64,000 bases of DNA from Oscillospiraceae bacterium. Its GTDB lineage: Bacteria; Bacillota; Clostridia; Saccharofermentanales; Saccharofermentanaceae. The stretch lies in the NCBI GenBank assembly GCA_015069205.1, contig SVIZ01000001.1:227057-291056 (forward strand), given 5' to 3'. The position numbers were made by a program, and so were the translations under genes. This document shows positions 47,638-55,238 of the stretch, piece by piece. The notes beneath the pieces are model-generated. The model had not been told where the DNA came from, made no database searches, and was given only the letters and a program-made list of their open reading frames with translations. How positions within the stretch are numbered: position 1 is the first letter of the stretch; every line of letters starts with the position of its first letter.

Positions 47638-48876
47638 ATGGTAGCAGGACACCTGACAAAAAGAAACGGATATTACTATGCCGTATTGAGCTATTACGAC
47701 CCTGATGGCAAGAGACACTTCAAGACCTTTTCTACCGGACTTAAGGTTGTATCGGGAAACTATCGTAAAGCAGAAAAGAAGTTGCAGGAATTCCGTGCAG
47801 AATTCTTTACACCTACTTGCATAAACTCGATGCATTCCGATATGCCCTTTACGGAGTACATGAAGAAATGGCTTGAGATAGTCAAGATAAGGATAAAACC
47901 TACGACTTTCGCTTCATATAAGAGCATTGTTGAGAAGAAGGTTAATCCATATTTTGAGAAGTATCACAGATCGCTTATAGATCTGAAGCCCTCTGACATA
48001 CAGGCATTCTATATTGATGAGCTTAAGAGTATAAAGCCGAACTCTGTCATAAGAGAACATGCTGTGATACACCAGGCTTTAAAGTATGCTTACAAGATAG
48101 GGCTCGTAGAAGACAATGTGGCAGCCAGAGTCGACAGACCGAGAAAGAATGCATACGAACATCACTTCCTTAGCGGAGAAGAATTGGAATGCGTTTTTAA
48201 GGCTGTCAGCGGCACCAAATTCGAGCTTCCTGTCCTTACCGCAGCTTTCTATGGATTGAGACGCGGAGAGGTCTTAGGACTCAAATGGGACGCCATAGAC
48301 TTTGACAATTGTACCTTGACAGTTAAACATACGATTGTAGAAACGAATATGGACGGAAAGAATATGATCATCCGTCAGGATTCGGGTAAGACTAAAGCAA
48401 GCTCCAGAACCTTACCCCTTGTAGGAAAGTTCCGTGAATACTTTTCGGCTGTAAAGAAAGCTCAGGAAGAGAACAAGCGTATCTGTGGCAATTGCTACAA
48501 CTACGATTACGACGGTTATATCTTTGTAGACGAGATGGGGAATCTGATCAGACCGGACTATCTTAGCTGTCAGTTTCCGAAGTTTCTGGCAAAACATGGT
48601 CTTGAGAAGATCAGGTTTCATGATCTGAGGCACAGCTGCGCAAGTCTGCTCGTAGCAAGCGGAGTACCACTTAAAAGTGTACAGGAATGGTTGGGGCACA
48701 GTGATTTTAGCACCACGGCTAACATCTATACCCATCTTGACTTCTCTGCGAAGATATCGTCTTCCATGGCTTTGGAGCGACATTTAGGCCTTCCGGATTC
48801 AGACTTCTCGAGCCCCTGGAAAGCCAATAATGACGGGGGGTCTGAGGTTTTGAGAGATGAGGAAAAACTTGCCTGA
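47638..48876 (+). CDS. int: Tyrosine recombinase/phage integrase
   Basis: A 412-residue tyrosine integrase behind AAAGGAGGAAATC. It has the N-terminal arm-binding part (YYAVLSYYDPDGKRHFKTFS), a SAM-like core-binding domain near 70-150, and the catalytic domain with R in YGLRRGEVLGL near 203, HDLRH near 323, GHSDFSTT near 348 and the nucleophilic Tyr in IYTHLD near 359. The stop lies 33 bases from the start of the repeat that leads into tRNA-Ser. It is expected to catalyse island integration at the anticodon loop. Confidence 0.95.
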   Translation: MVAGHLTKRNGYYYAVLSYYDPDGKRHFKTFSTGLKVVSGNYRKAEKKLQEFRAEFFTPTCINSMHSDMPFTEYMKKWLEIVKIRIKPTTFASYKSIVEKKVNPYFEKYHRSLIDLKPSDIQAFYIDELKSIKPNSVIREHAVIHQALKYAYKIGLVEDNVAARVDRPRKNAYEHHFLSGEELECVFKAVSGTKFELPVLTAAFYGLRRGEVLGLKWDAIDFDNCTLTVKHTIVETNMDGKNMIIRQDSGKTKASSRTLPLVGKFREYFSAVKKAQEENKRICGNCYNYDYDGYIFVDEMGNLIRPDYLSCQFPKFLAKHGLEKIRFHDLRHSCASLLVASGVPLKSVQEWLGHSDFSTTANIYTHLDFSAKISSSMALERHLGLPDSDFSSPWKANNDGGSEVLRDEEKLA

Positions 48877-48908
48877 TCCGAGATTTTGGAGCGATATCGT
48901 ACATTTGC

Positions 48909-49134
48909 GTTCCTGATCTCGCAATCCTTGGAAAGCTAATAAATACAAGGGTTTCGAGGGATTTGGAAGTGAAATCGCCTTGTGCACCCCGTAATATGAC
49001 GGAGAGATTCGCATTGAAGATGACAGCATTTCAAAAAACAAAAATGCCCGCAAACGCAGTGTTTACAGGCATTCCGTGGCGGAGATGGTGGGATTCGAAC
49101 CCACGGATCCCGGTAGGGATCAACGCATTTCGAG
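48909..49134. repeat. Right copy of the island-flanking direct repeat
   Basis: Same orientation as 30469-30696 and clearly similar over about 226 bases. It starts shortly after the integrase stop and runs through the tRNA terminator into the intact tRNA-Ser as far as the anticodon loop. The variable arm is the main site of divergence. Confidence 0.85.
49030..49073 (-). terminator. Terminator of the intact tRNA-Ser
   Basis: AATGCC (49043-49048) and GGCATT (49068-49073) close a hairpin with inner GTTT/AAAC pairing; on the minus strand it is followed by a long T-rich tract. It lies four bases beyond the tRNA CCA end. Confidence 0.8.
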
Positions 49135-49167
49135 TGCGCCCCGTTATGACCACTTCGATACATCTCC
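49077..49167 (-). tRNA. tRNA-Ser(CGA), complete, carried by the island
   Basis: A full class II tRNA of 91 bases with encoded CCA. The acceptor stem GGAGATG/CATCTCC is perfect; the anticodon stem is GCGCA/TGCGT around CTCGAAA, giving anticodon CGA (serine UCG). The long variable arm GATCCC tacc GGGATC and T arm GTGGGTTCGAATCCCAC are intact. Its own promoter lies at 49193-49221. Because the chromosomal copy is split by the island, this copy may be the only source of this tRNA at the locus. Confidence 0.95.
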
Positions 49168-49192
49168 GTGCATAAAATCAAGCTACAATCGC

Positions 49193-49221
49193 ATATTACT
49201 GAACGCCATCCGTTCCGTCAA
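49193..49221 (-). promoter_or_regulatory. Promoter of the intact tRNA-Ser
   Basis: On the minus strand TTGACG (49221-49216) and TAATAT (49198-49193) are exactly 17 bases apart; the tRNA begins about 26 bases after the -10. It lies inside the island, between the complete tRNA and the broken 5' half. Confidence 0.65.
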
Positions 49222-49336
49222 CCGGAGCGATATGGAGCGTTTTTGGAGCGATATCTTATCAGAACGGTGTCGCAACAATCTCGCAAAGTGCTTATATTAT
49301 TGCATCTTGTTCTTGAGACCATAAAGTTGACAATCA

Positions 49337-49378
49337 CATTTCGAGTGCGCCCCGTTATGACCACTTCGATACGTCTCC
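49337..49378 (-). pseudogene. tRNA-Ser 5' half (right attachment site of the island)
   Basis: On the minus strand it gives GGAGACG, the D arm and the anticodon arm up to CTCGAAATG, then breaks off into unrelated sequence. It matches the 5' part of the intact tRNA except at acceptor position 6 (C for T). Joined to the 3' half at 30639-30696 it rebuilds a whole tRNA-Ser with a pairable anticodon stem, with only one acceptor mismatch (C/A), which suggests decay. Confidence 0.85.
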
Positions 49379-49389
49379 AAATGCGCCTT

Positions 49390-49418
49390 ATTGTAATAGA
49401 TTAACTCTAAATATTCAA
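49390..49418 (-). promoter_or_regulatory. Relict promoter of the split tRNA-Ser
   Basis: On the minus strand TTGAAT (49418-49413) and TACAAT (49395-49390) are exactly 17 bases apart, just upstream of the tRNA-Ser 5' half. This is the original chromosomal tRNA promoter. It could still transcribe a truncated tRNA fragment and the following island sequence. Confidence 0.55.
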
Positions 49419-49440
49419 CTAAAGGCGCTGTGTAACAATG

Positions 49441-50004
49441 TTAAAGTGCGCCAAACCTTATGTTTTTACGCAATTCTTCCTTGGCATCCTCACCGCAGAG
49501 ATAACCTACGAGAGCAAGGCCGAAATCAACTGATGTGCCCATTGCCTGGCTGGTAATGATATTGCCATTTACAACAACTTTGCTGTCTTCAATGACATTC
49601 GCATCACACTTGCGGAGTTCTTCCCAGAAACCGGGATTGCATGTGGATGTTTTGCCTTTGAGAAGTCCGAGATTAGCAAAAACTGTCGGAGCTGCGCAAA
49701 TTGCCGCAATACCCTTGCCCTGGTCGTTGAACTTAACGAGATTCTTCTTGAGTTCTTCGCATGCGTTAAGGTTATTTGTTCCTCTTACGCCGCCCGGGAG
49801 GACAAGAAGATCGTACTCATCAAAAGTAATCTCGTCCAAAAGCTTATCAGCCTTTATCTTTATGTCTCTTGAAGCCGTGATCTCGAGCGAAGGCATGATC
49901 GATACGACATCAACATCAACCTTAGCTCTTCTCAAAAGGTCAACGGGTGTGATTGCCTCGACCTCTTCACTGCCGTCTGCTATAAATACTGCAACTTTTG
50001 CCAT
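49441..50004 (-). CDS. DJ-1/PfpI family protein
   Basis: A 187-residue protein with the DJ-1/ThiJ/PfpI fold: KVAVFIADGSEEVEAITPVD at the start (the Glu of the family near 12), LLVLPGGVRGTNNL near 65, and the reactive cysteine in AAICAAPTVFANLG near 100-105. Members act as glyoxalase/deglycase or redox-stress proteins. The exact activity cannot be told from sequence. It lies 15 bases downstream of mntP on the same strand, so read-through from the manganese-controlled promoter is possible. Confidence 0.9.
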   Translation of the reverse strand: MAKVAVFIADGSEEVEAITPVDLLRRAKVDVDVVSIMPSLEITASRDIKIKADKLLDEITFDEYDLLVLPGGVRGTNNLNACEELKKNLVKFNDQGKGIAAICAAPTVFANLGLLKGKTSTCNPGFWEELRKCDANVIEDSKVVVNGNIITSQAMGTSVDFGLALVGYLCGEDAKEELRKNIRFGAL

Positions 50005-50019
50005 GTTAATTCCTTTCCT

Positions 50020-50625
50020 TTAAAGGCCGAAAATGCCTTTGATAAAAATTTCTATTCCTATGAGGATCAGTATGACACCACCGATAATCGTGGCTGTACT
50101 GACGAATTTGCCGCCGATCTTCTTACCGAAGATCAACCCCAATAAGCATATCACAAGCGTGACAGCTCCAATTATCAAAGATGCGGCAAATGCTCGTAAA
50201 AGCGAATAATCCGCTATAGTAAAACCTACTGAAAGAGCATCTATCGAAGTTGCAATTCCCTGAACCATGAGCGCACCCAGGGTAAGTTTCCTGGCTTCTT
50301 TGACTGCATCCTTCCCTTCCTTGTTTCCCTGCTTCTTATCCTTGATCCCTTCGACAAGCATTTTCCCGCCGATAAATAAAAGAAGGATCAGTGCTATCCA
50401 AGGAATCAAGATGCTGAATTTGGTGAACATCTCTTCAAGCGTCGTAACAAGGATCCAGCCGAGCATTGGCATTATGAACTGAAATGCAGCATATATGCCT
50501 GCCATCATAAGCATCCGGATTGTTTTCATCTCAGGTTCGACTATGCCGTTTGCAATCGAGACCGAGAACGCATCCATGGCAAGACCAATGCCCAAAAGAA
50601 ATGAATTCAGGATAAGTTGAAACAC
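50020..50625 (-). CDS. mntP: Manganese efflux pump MntP
   Basis: A 201-residue membrane protein of the MntP (DUF204/YebN) family with about six helices. Helices carry the conserved acidic residues, seen in AMDAFSVSIANGI near residue 18 and ATSIDALSVGFT near 123, in the two repeated halves. It exports Mn2+ from the cytoplasm. A yybP-ykoY manganese riboswitch lies right upstream, which is the established way such genes are induced by excess Mn. Confidence 0.95.
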   Translation of the reverse strand: MFQLILNSFLLGIGLAMDAFSVSIANGIVEPEMKTIRMLMMAGIYAAFQFIMPMLGWILVTTLEEMFTKFSILIPWIALILLLFIGGKMLVEGIKDKKQGNKEGKDAVKEARKLTLGALMVQGIATSIDALSVGFTIADYSLLRAFAASLIIGAVTLVICLLGLIFGKKIGGKFVSTATIIGGVILILIGIEIFIKGIFGL

Positions 50626-50648
50626 AATATGGTCCTCTCTGCCCGGGC

Positions 50649-50682
50649 AAAAAAATAACCCAAGGCCACTATATTTGCCTTG
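50649..50682 (-). terminator. Riboswitch expression-platform terminator for mntP
   Basis: On the minus strand CAAGGC (50682-50677) pairs with GCCTTGG (50666-50660), followed by seven T (50655-50649). The stem uses the riboswitch 3' segment GAGACTCAAGGC, so aptamer folding and termination exclude one another. Confidence 0.75.
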
Positions 50683-50768
50683 AGTCTCACACAGAAGAAT
50701 AAGCCAGGTTTTATCACCAGTATGTTGACTTAGACGACGCTTTTTCCGCGTCTGCTACTCCCTCAATG
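50655..50768 (-). ncRNA. yybP-ykoY manganese riboswitch
   Basis: On the minus strand the leader has the signature GGGAGTAGC (50762-50754), then a hairpin GACGC ggaaaaa GCGTC, GTCAACATACTGGTG, and a 3' GTGAGACTCAAGGC. These are the conserved elements of the yybP-ykoY aptamer. The next gene is mntP, the classic target. Mn2+ binding would favour the aptamer and let transcription continue past the terminator at 50649-50682. Confidence 0.88.
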
Positions 50769-50774
50769 TGAACG

Positions 50775-50804
50775 ATTCTATCAACGCGTATTCAGGTTAG
50801 TCAA
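50775..50804 (-). promoter_or_regulatory. Promoter of mntP
   Basis: On the minus strand TTGACT (50804-50799) and TAGAAT (50780-50775) are 18 bases apart; transcription would begin near 50768, exactly at the riboswitch start. Confidence 0.6.
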
Positions 50805-50856
50805 CACTAACTTCGATGCGTCATTTTTGTTGGCCTGATCTGCTGTTTTCAGGCAT

Positions 50857-50893
50857 ACAAAAAGCTGTATTTTGAGGAAATACGACTTTTTGT
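50857..50893. terminator. Hairpin between mntP leader and cupin regulator
   Basis: ACAAAAAG (50857-50864) and CTTTTTGT (50886-50893) with an inner GTATTT/AAATAC stem form a strong AT-rich hairpin with T runs on both strands. It isolates the divergent promoters. TTTCAGGCATACAAA-like sequence is repeated near 50847 and 50909. Confidence 0.5.
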
Positions 50894-50983
50894 TGATGTT
50901 TTTGACCGTTTCAAGCATACAAATTTGACACAATGTGCTTTTTTGGTTTTAGGGCATCCTTTCGAGCAACTTTCTTATTTATC

Positions 50984-50992
50984 TGTTATAAT
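50984..50992 (+). promoter_or_regulatory. Extended -10 promoter of the cupin regulator
   Basis: TGTTATAAT is an extended -10 (TGn then perfect TATAAT). It stands about 50 bases before the ATG at 51044. No -35 is needed for such promoters and none is clear. Confidence 0.5.
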
Positions 50993-51043
50993 GTTTATTC
51001 GCTATAAGAACCAATAATGCACTGTAAATATCAGGAGGCCAAT

Positions 51044-51589
51044 ATGAACGAATACATTAAGCAGATATCTGACAGGATCAGAGAGCTTAGAGACATCCTT
51101 GACTTGACTGCAGAAGAAGTCGCTTCGAGCTGCGGAGTGAGCCAGGAAGAGTATTTAGCATATGAAAACGGCGATAAGGAGATCCCAATCAGCATCCTTT
51201 ATAAGGTTGCAAGCGTTTTCAAGGTGGATCCTACGGTGCTGATGACAGGCGACGTTCCGAGAATGGACGATTATACAGTGGTAAGAGGCGGCAACGGCGT
51301 TAAAGTCGAGCGTTATCCCGGCTATTCATTCAGCGCGCTCGCTTTCAACTATAAGCACAGACAGATGGATCCTATGATCGTTACTCTGTCTAAATCAGAG
51401 ACAGCTGAGCTCGTTCGCCACGGCGGACAGGAATTCAACTATGTCATCGAAGGCGCCATCAAGGTTGTCGTGGGTGACAGGGAATTCACTCTTGAGGCAG
51501 GAGATTCCATTTACTTCAATCCTGAGAAGCCTCACGGACAGAGAGCCGTGACGGAGACTGCTAAGTTCCTCACGATCATCAACGAGTGA
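51044..51589 (+). CDS. XRE-cupin transcriptional regulator
   Basis: A 181-residue regulator from the ATG at 51044, right after TCAGGAGGCC; the upstream ATG at 51017 lacks a ribosome site. Residues 5-60 form an XRE helix-turn-helix (LDLTAEEVASSCGVSQEEYL). Residues 100-180 form a cupin (GQEFNYVIEGAIKVVVGD, FNPEKPHGQRAV). Such proteins often control adjacent metabolic genes by binding a small ligand. The acyl-CoA synthetase follows 60 bases downstream on the same strand. Confidence 0.92.
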   Translation: MNEYIKQISDRIRELRDILDLTAEEVASSCGVSQEEYLAYENGDKEIPISILYKVASVFKVDPTVLMTGDVPRMDDYTVVRGGNGVKVERYPGYSFSALAFNYKHRQMDPMIVTLSKSETAELVRHGGQEFNYVIEGAIKVVVGDREFTLEAGDSIYFNPEKPHGQRAVTETAKFLTIINE

Positions 51590-51649
51590 TTTAGCAGTTC
51601 TACCCCAACTCACGGAAAAATTTGAAGTAGAAAAAGGAAGTATATACCC

Positions 51650-53359
51650 ATGGATTTATTAAGCAGATTTGTTAACAGAATTGATTTCGACAGTTACGAG
51701 GATTTTAAAGAGAATTTCAAGATCATTGTTCCGGAAGATTTTAACTTCGGTTTTGATGTCGTAGATGTATATGCAAAAGAAGCTCCTGATCAGGAAGCTC
51801 TTATCTGGTGCGATGATGACGGCAACGAAAGACACTTCACTTTTAAGGATATAAGCGAGAAGAGCAACCGCGTTGCCAACATGTTCAAGGGCCTTGGAAT
51901 TAAGAAAGGCGACAGAGTCCTCATGATGCTCCGCCAGCGTCCTGAAGTATGGTTCACTATGGTTGGTCTTCACAAGCTCGGTGCACTCGTTATCCCTGCT
52001 ACATTCCAGCTTCTTTATCATGACATCGTTTACCGCTGCAACGCAGCAGACATTAAGATGATCGTTTGCGCCGATGATCCGCAGATCATTGAGCATGTAA
52101 ATAAGGCACGTCCCGACTGCAAGACAGTTCAGTACTGCAGCGTTATCGGAGAGGCACCTGAAGGCTGGAGATCACTTACTGATGATATCGATAATGCTTC
52201 TCCTGTTTTCGAGCGCCCCACAGGTGACGAAGCTACACACGCATATGACCCGATGCTCATCTACTTCTCATCAGGTACTACTGGTGAGCCTAAGATGATC
52301 CTGCACGATTACACATTGCCTTTGGGCCATATCGTTACAGCTAAGTACTGGCAGCAGGTTTACGACGGATGCAGACATCTTACCCAGGCTGACTCCGGCT
52401 GGGCAAAGTTTGCGTGGGGTAAGATCTACGGACAGTGGATCTGCGGTGCGGTTAATGTTACTTACGATACACAGAAATTTAAGGCAGCAAGAATGCTCGA
52501 GATCATGGAGAAGCTTAAGCTCAACTCATTCTGCGGACCTTCCACTATCTACAGATACCTTATTCAGGAAGACCTCACAAAGTATGACTTCTCTTCCATC
52601 AAGCACTGCTCAATGGCAGGCGAGCCTTTGAATCCTGAAGTATTCTACAAGTGGCAGAAGTATACAGGACTTGAGATCCGCGAAGGATTCGGTCAGACAG
52701 AAGGAAGCGTTCTTTTCGCAAACTTCCCATGGCTTGATGTTAAGCCCGGATCTACAGGCAAACCCACACCTATCTATGATATTCAGTTAGTTGACGACAA
52801 CGGTGTTCCGGTAGAAGACGGTATCGTAGGAAATATCGTTATCAAGAACGCATCTTCAAAACCCATAGGACTCTTCCGCGAATACTATAAAAACCCGGAG
52901 GCAATGGCTGACCAGTGGCCCGGTGCAGATTACAGCACAGGTGATACGGCATGGAGAGATCCTGAAGGATATATCTGGTTCGTAGGAAGAAATGACGACG
53001 TTATCAAGTGTTCCGGTTACCGTATCGGACCGTTCGAAGTTGAGAGTGCTCTCATGACACACGACGCAGTTCTCGAGTGCGCAGTTACAGCTGTTCCCGA
53101 CCCCATGAGAGGTCAGGTAGTTAAGGCAACTATCGTCCTTACTAAAGCATATAAGGAGAAGGCTTCTCCCGAACTCATAAAGGAACTTCAGAACCACGTT
53201 AAGAATGCTACGGCTCCTTATAAGTATCCGAGAGTTATCGAGTTCGTTGATGAGCTTCCTAAGACCACCAGTGGCAAGATCATGCGTACTGCGATCAGAA
53301 AGGCCGATGAGGTTAAGTACAGAGCAGAGCAGGAAGCAGCAGCTAAGGCTCAGCTTTAA
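51650..53359 (+). CDS. AMP-dependent acyl-CoA synthetase
   Basis: A 569-residue ANL-superfamily ligase. It activates a carboxylic acid with ATP to an acyl-adenylate, then forms the CoA thioester. Seen are the P-loop motif YFSSGTTGEPKM near residue 206, the aromatic motif REGFGQTEGS near 344, GDTAWRDPEGYIWFVGRNDD near 430-449, and the C-terminal lysine in TTSGKIMRT near 543. Length and layout resemble medium-chain acyl-CoA (or acetyl-CoA) synthetases; chain-length preference is unknown. Its stop overlaps the stop of the converging hemW by four bases. Confidence 0.93.
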   Translation: MDLLSRFVNRIDFDSYEDFKENFKIIVPEDFNFGFDVVDVYAKEAPDQEALIWCDDDGNERHFTFKDISEKSNRVANMFKGLGIKKGDRVLMMLRQRPEVWFTMVGLHKLGALVIPATFQLLYHDIVYRCNAADIKMIVCADDPQIIEHVNKARPDCKTVQYCSVIGEAPEGWRSLTDDIDNASPVFERPTGDEATHAYDPMLIYFSSGTTGEPKMILHDYTLPLGHIVTAKYWQQVYDGCRHLTQADSGWAKFAWGKIYGQWICGAVNVTYDTQKFKAARMLEIMEKLKLNSFCGPSTIYRYLIQEDLTKYDFSSIKHCSMAGEPLNPEVFYKWQKYTGLEIREGFGQTEGSVLFANFPWLDVKPGSTGKPTPIYDIQLVDDNGVPVEDGIVGNIVIKNASSKPIGLFREYYKNPEAMADQWPGADYSTGDTAWRDPEGYIWFVGRNDDVIKCSGYRIGPFEVESALMTHDAVLECAVTAVPDPMRGQVVKATIVLTKAYKEKASPELIKELQNHVKNATAPYKYPRVIEFVDELPKTTSGKIMRTAIRKADEVKYRAEQEAAAKAQL

Positions 53360-54558
53360 AGAAAATCTTCAATAACTATATTGGCAAGATCAAGACCGCT
53401 CCGTGTTAAACGGAGCGTTCTATCTTTGCGCTCCAATAATCCCTTTTTGATGTTGTCTTCTACTTCCCTTGCGAAAACATTTTCGAACTCTTCACCGAAC
53501 ATCTTAAAGAATTCATCAAGCAGGATTCCTTCCATTGTTCTGAGTCTTAAGAAAGGTACTTCTCTCATCTTATCTTCTTTGGAAAGCATCTCTTCAACAT
53601 ATAAAGAAACAAGATCGTTCTTTCTGCCTTCAATAAAATCTTTGTAGTCTTTTGAAGTGAGATCTTTCATCTCGTTTATGTAAGAAATAACATCGTCTTT
53701 ATGGCCGTATCTCATGTCACCCAGATATCCGTGGGCACCGGCGCCGATCGCGAAATATTCGCACGAATTCCAGTAAGAAGAATTATGTATGCTCTTAAAT
53801 CCGGGCAGTGCACTGTTAGAGATCTCATAAGTCTCATAACCCAGACTCTGAAGGAATTCGCGGGTACCGTGATACATCTTCCGCTCGTCATCAGGTGATA
53901 CTAGATTCTCTAATGTTTTACTGTATCTCTCGAAAAAAGGAGTACCTTCTTCTATGCTCAGAGAATATGTGCTGATGTGCTTTACACCAAGCTCATGAAA
54001 CGTCTTTATGTCTTGCTTTATTCCTTCAAGAGTTTCTCCCGGAACACCCGTGATAAGATCTGCTGATACATTCGTGAAACCCGCAGCGGTTATCTTCTTT
54101 ATCGCATCAACTGCACCTTTTGAATCGTGCAGTCTTCCAAGTGTTTTAAGCACGTCATCGTGCAAGGACTGAACGCCTAAAGATATGCGGTTAAAACCTG
54201 CTTTAAGATACTCTTCAAGCTTATCTTCCCTGACAGAAGAAGGATTAACTTCTATCGTTATTTCAGCATCATCAGAAACGGCAAAACTATTCTTTATCGA
54301 TTCAAAGAGTTCTGCAATAAGGTGACTGTCAGGAACAGACGGCGTACCGCCTCCGAAATAAACGGTATCTTTTCCGCTTGCGTCTGTAAGCTGGTTGGTA
54401 CCTGTCTTATCAGTAATAACTGAACCTATAAGTTCCGTCTCTTTAATCGCGGCTTTGTAGAACTCTTCAATGCATGAGTGATCCGTTATCGAATAGAAAT
54501 CGCAATAGGGGCATTTGCGCGCGCAGAAAGGATTATGGACGTAGATATGTCTTGCCAT
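53356..54558 (-). CDS. hemW: Radical SAM protein HemW (heme chaperone, coproporphyrinogen-oxidase-like)
   Basis: A 400-residue radical SAM protein with the cluster motif NPFCARKCPYCDFYS near residues 10-23 (C-x3-C-x2-C and then the F of HemW). Later are YFGGGTPS near 70, RISLGVQSL near 132 and VSADLITGVPGE near 168. HemW inserts heme into enzymes; it is not an oxygen-independent coproporphyrinogen oxidase. Its ATG overlaps the stop of the DUF4276-like gene by one base, so it is translated from the same mRNA as that ATPase pair. Confidence 0.92.
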   Translation of the reverse strand: MARHIYVHNPFCARKCPYCDFYSITDHSCIEEFYKAAIKETELIGSVITDKTGTNQLTDASGKDTVYFGGGTPSVPDSHLIAELFESIKNSFAVSDDAEITIEVNPSSVREDKLEEYLKAGFNRISLGVQSLHDDVLKTLGRLHDSKGAVDAIKKITAAGFTNVSADLITGVPGETLEGIKQDIKTFHELGVKHISTYSLSIEEGTPFFERYSKTLENLVSPDDERKMYHGTREFLQSLGYETYEISNSALPGFKSIHNSSYWNSCEYFAIGAGAHGYLGDMRYGHKDDVISYINEMKDLTSKDYKDFIEGRKNDLVSLYVEEMLSKEDKMREVPFLRLRTMEGILLDEFFKMFGEEFENVFAREVEDNIKKGLLERKDRTLRLTRSGLDLANIVIEDFL

Positions 54559-55238
54559 CAGAACTCACGCCTGCGGTAGATCGGAACAGGGTTTTTGAGA
54601 GCCGTGATGAATGCCATCTTGAACGTATTAAAGCTCGGTGAGATATTCTTCTCTGGAACCATGTATCTTGATATGGTATCAGCCCACAGGGCCTTGTAGT
54701 GACCAATGGCGGGATAACCGATCTCGATCAGTTCTTCCGCATTCTCGCTTATGACTCTGCAGAGCACTTCCCATGTACCGCATACGGAATCCTGTTCATA
54801 GGACTCAAGAACGTCCATCCTGCTGTCAGGATATGCGGTGCGGATCGCATCCCTGTCACCTAAAACCCACGCTTCGATCTCTTCGGTGCTAAGACCGACA
54901 ATGCTTCTGATATCAGGAGCATATTTCGCAGCACAAGAATAGAGCATCTGTCTTAATTCCTGGGGATCGTTATCATCGGAATCCATGGCGATAATGAGGA
55001 TAACATCCTTGCCGCCGTATACTTTGTTATATGCTCTGAGCTTTGCGGGAAGAAGATCTAACAATGAACTTGCAAACTTCGGCGGTGCGGAATCCATATC
55101 CTTAGGAAAGCTTCCGCAGCCTCTGTGCGGATGAACGTGCAGCTCAAAATCCACACCCTCATTCTCTGCTATTCTTTCTGCAAGACGCTGTACTACTACA
55201 GCTCCCGATTTATCTTCTGACAGTATCTCGATCTGCAT
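54558..55238 (-). CDS. DUF4276-like (TOPRIM-type) protein, partner of the ATPase
   Basis: A 226-residue protein. It begins MQIEILSEDKSGAVVVQRL, an acidic box as in TOPRIM-like families, followed by VILIIAMDSDDNDPQEL near residue 80 (the D-x-D site) and GLSTEEIEAWVLGDRDAI near 115 (the E-x-W site). This is the same order as in RloB. It starts directly after the ATPase stop (TAA then ATG) and overlaps hemW by one base. Nuclease activity is plausible but not shown. Confidence 0.82.
   Translation of the reverse strand: MQIEILSEDKSGAVVVQRLAERIAENEGVDFELHVHPHRGCGSFPKDMDSAPPKFASSLLDLLPAKLRAYNKVYGGKDVILIIAMDSDDNDPQELRQMLYSCAAKYAPDIRSIVGLSTEEIEAWVLGDRDAIRTAYPDSRMDVLESYEQDSVCGTWEVLCRVISENAEELIEIGYPAIGHYKALWADTISRYMVPEKNISPSFNTFKMAFITALKNPVPIYRRREF

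Larger units (their letters stand above)
30697..49336. mobile_element. Integrated genomic island in tRNA-Ser(CGA), about 18.6 kb
   Basis: The borders are the 9-base core CATTTCGAG at 30688-30696 and 49337-49345, each next to one half of a broken tRNA-Ser. Inside lie a tyrosine integrase, an excisionase-like HTH protein, a complete tRNA-Ser(CGA) and defence-like cargo (AAA ATPases, MBL-fold cassette, Rhs toxin). No relaxase or conjugation gene is present, so it is a non-autonomous integrative element or a mobilisable one that borrows functions. The cargo at 31.5-37.3 kb is visibly more AT-rich than the flanking core genes. Confidence 0.82.

Noticed and set aside
48799..49324. Small ORFs across the tRNA-Ser region on both strands
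   Set aside because: They cross a complete tRNA gene and its terminator; similar frames in the left repeat show shared DNA, not shared proteins.
30697..49336. Integrative conjugative element or prophage
   Set aside because: No relaxase, coupling protein, type IV secretion, capsid, portal or terminase gene is present; only int and a xis-like gene support mobility.
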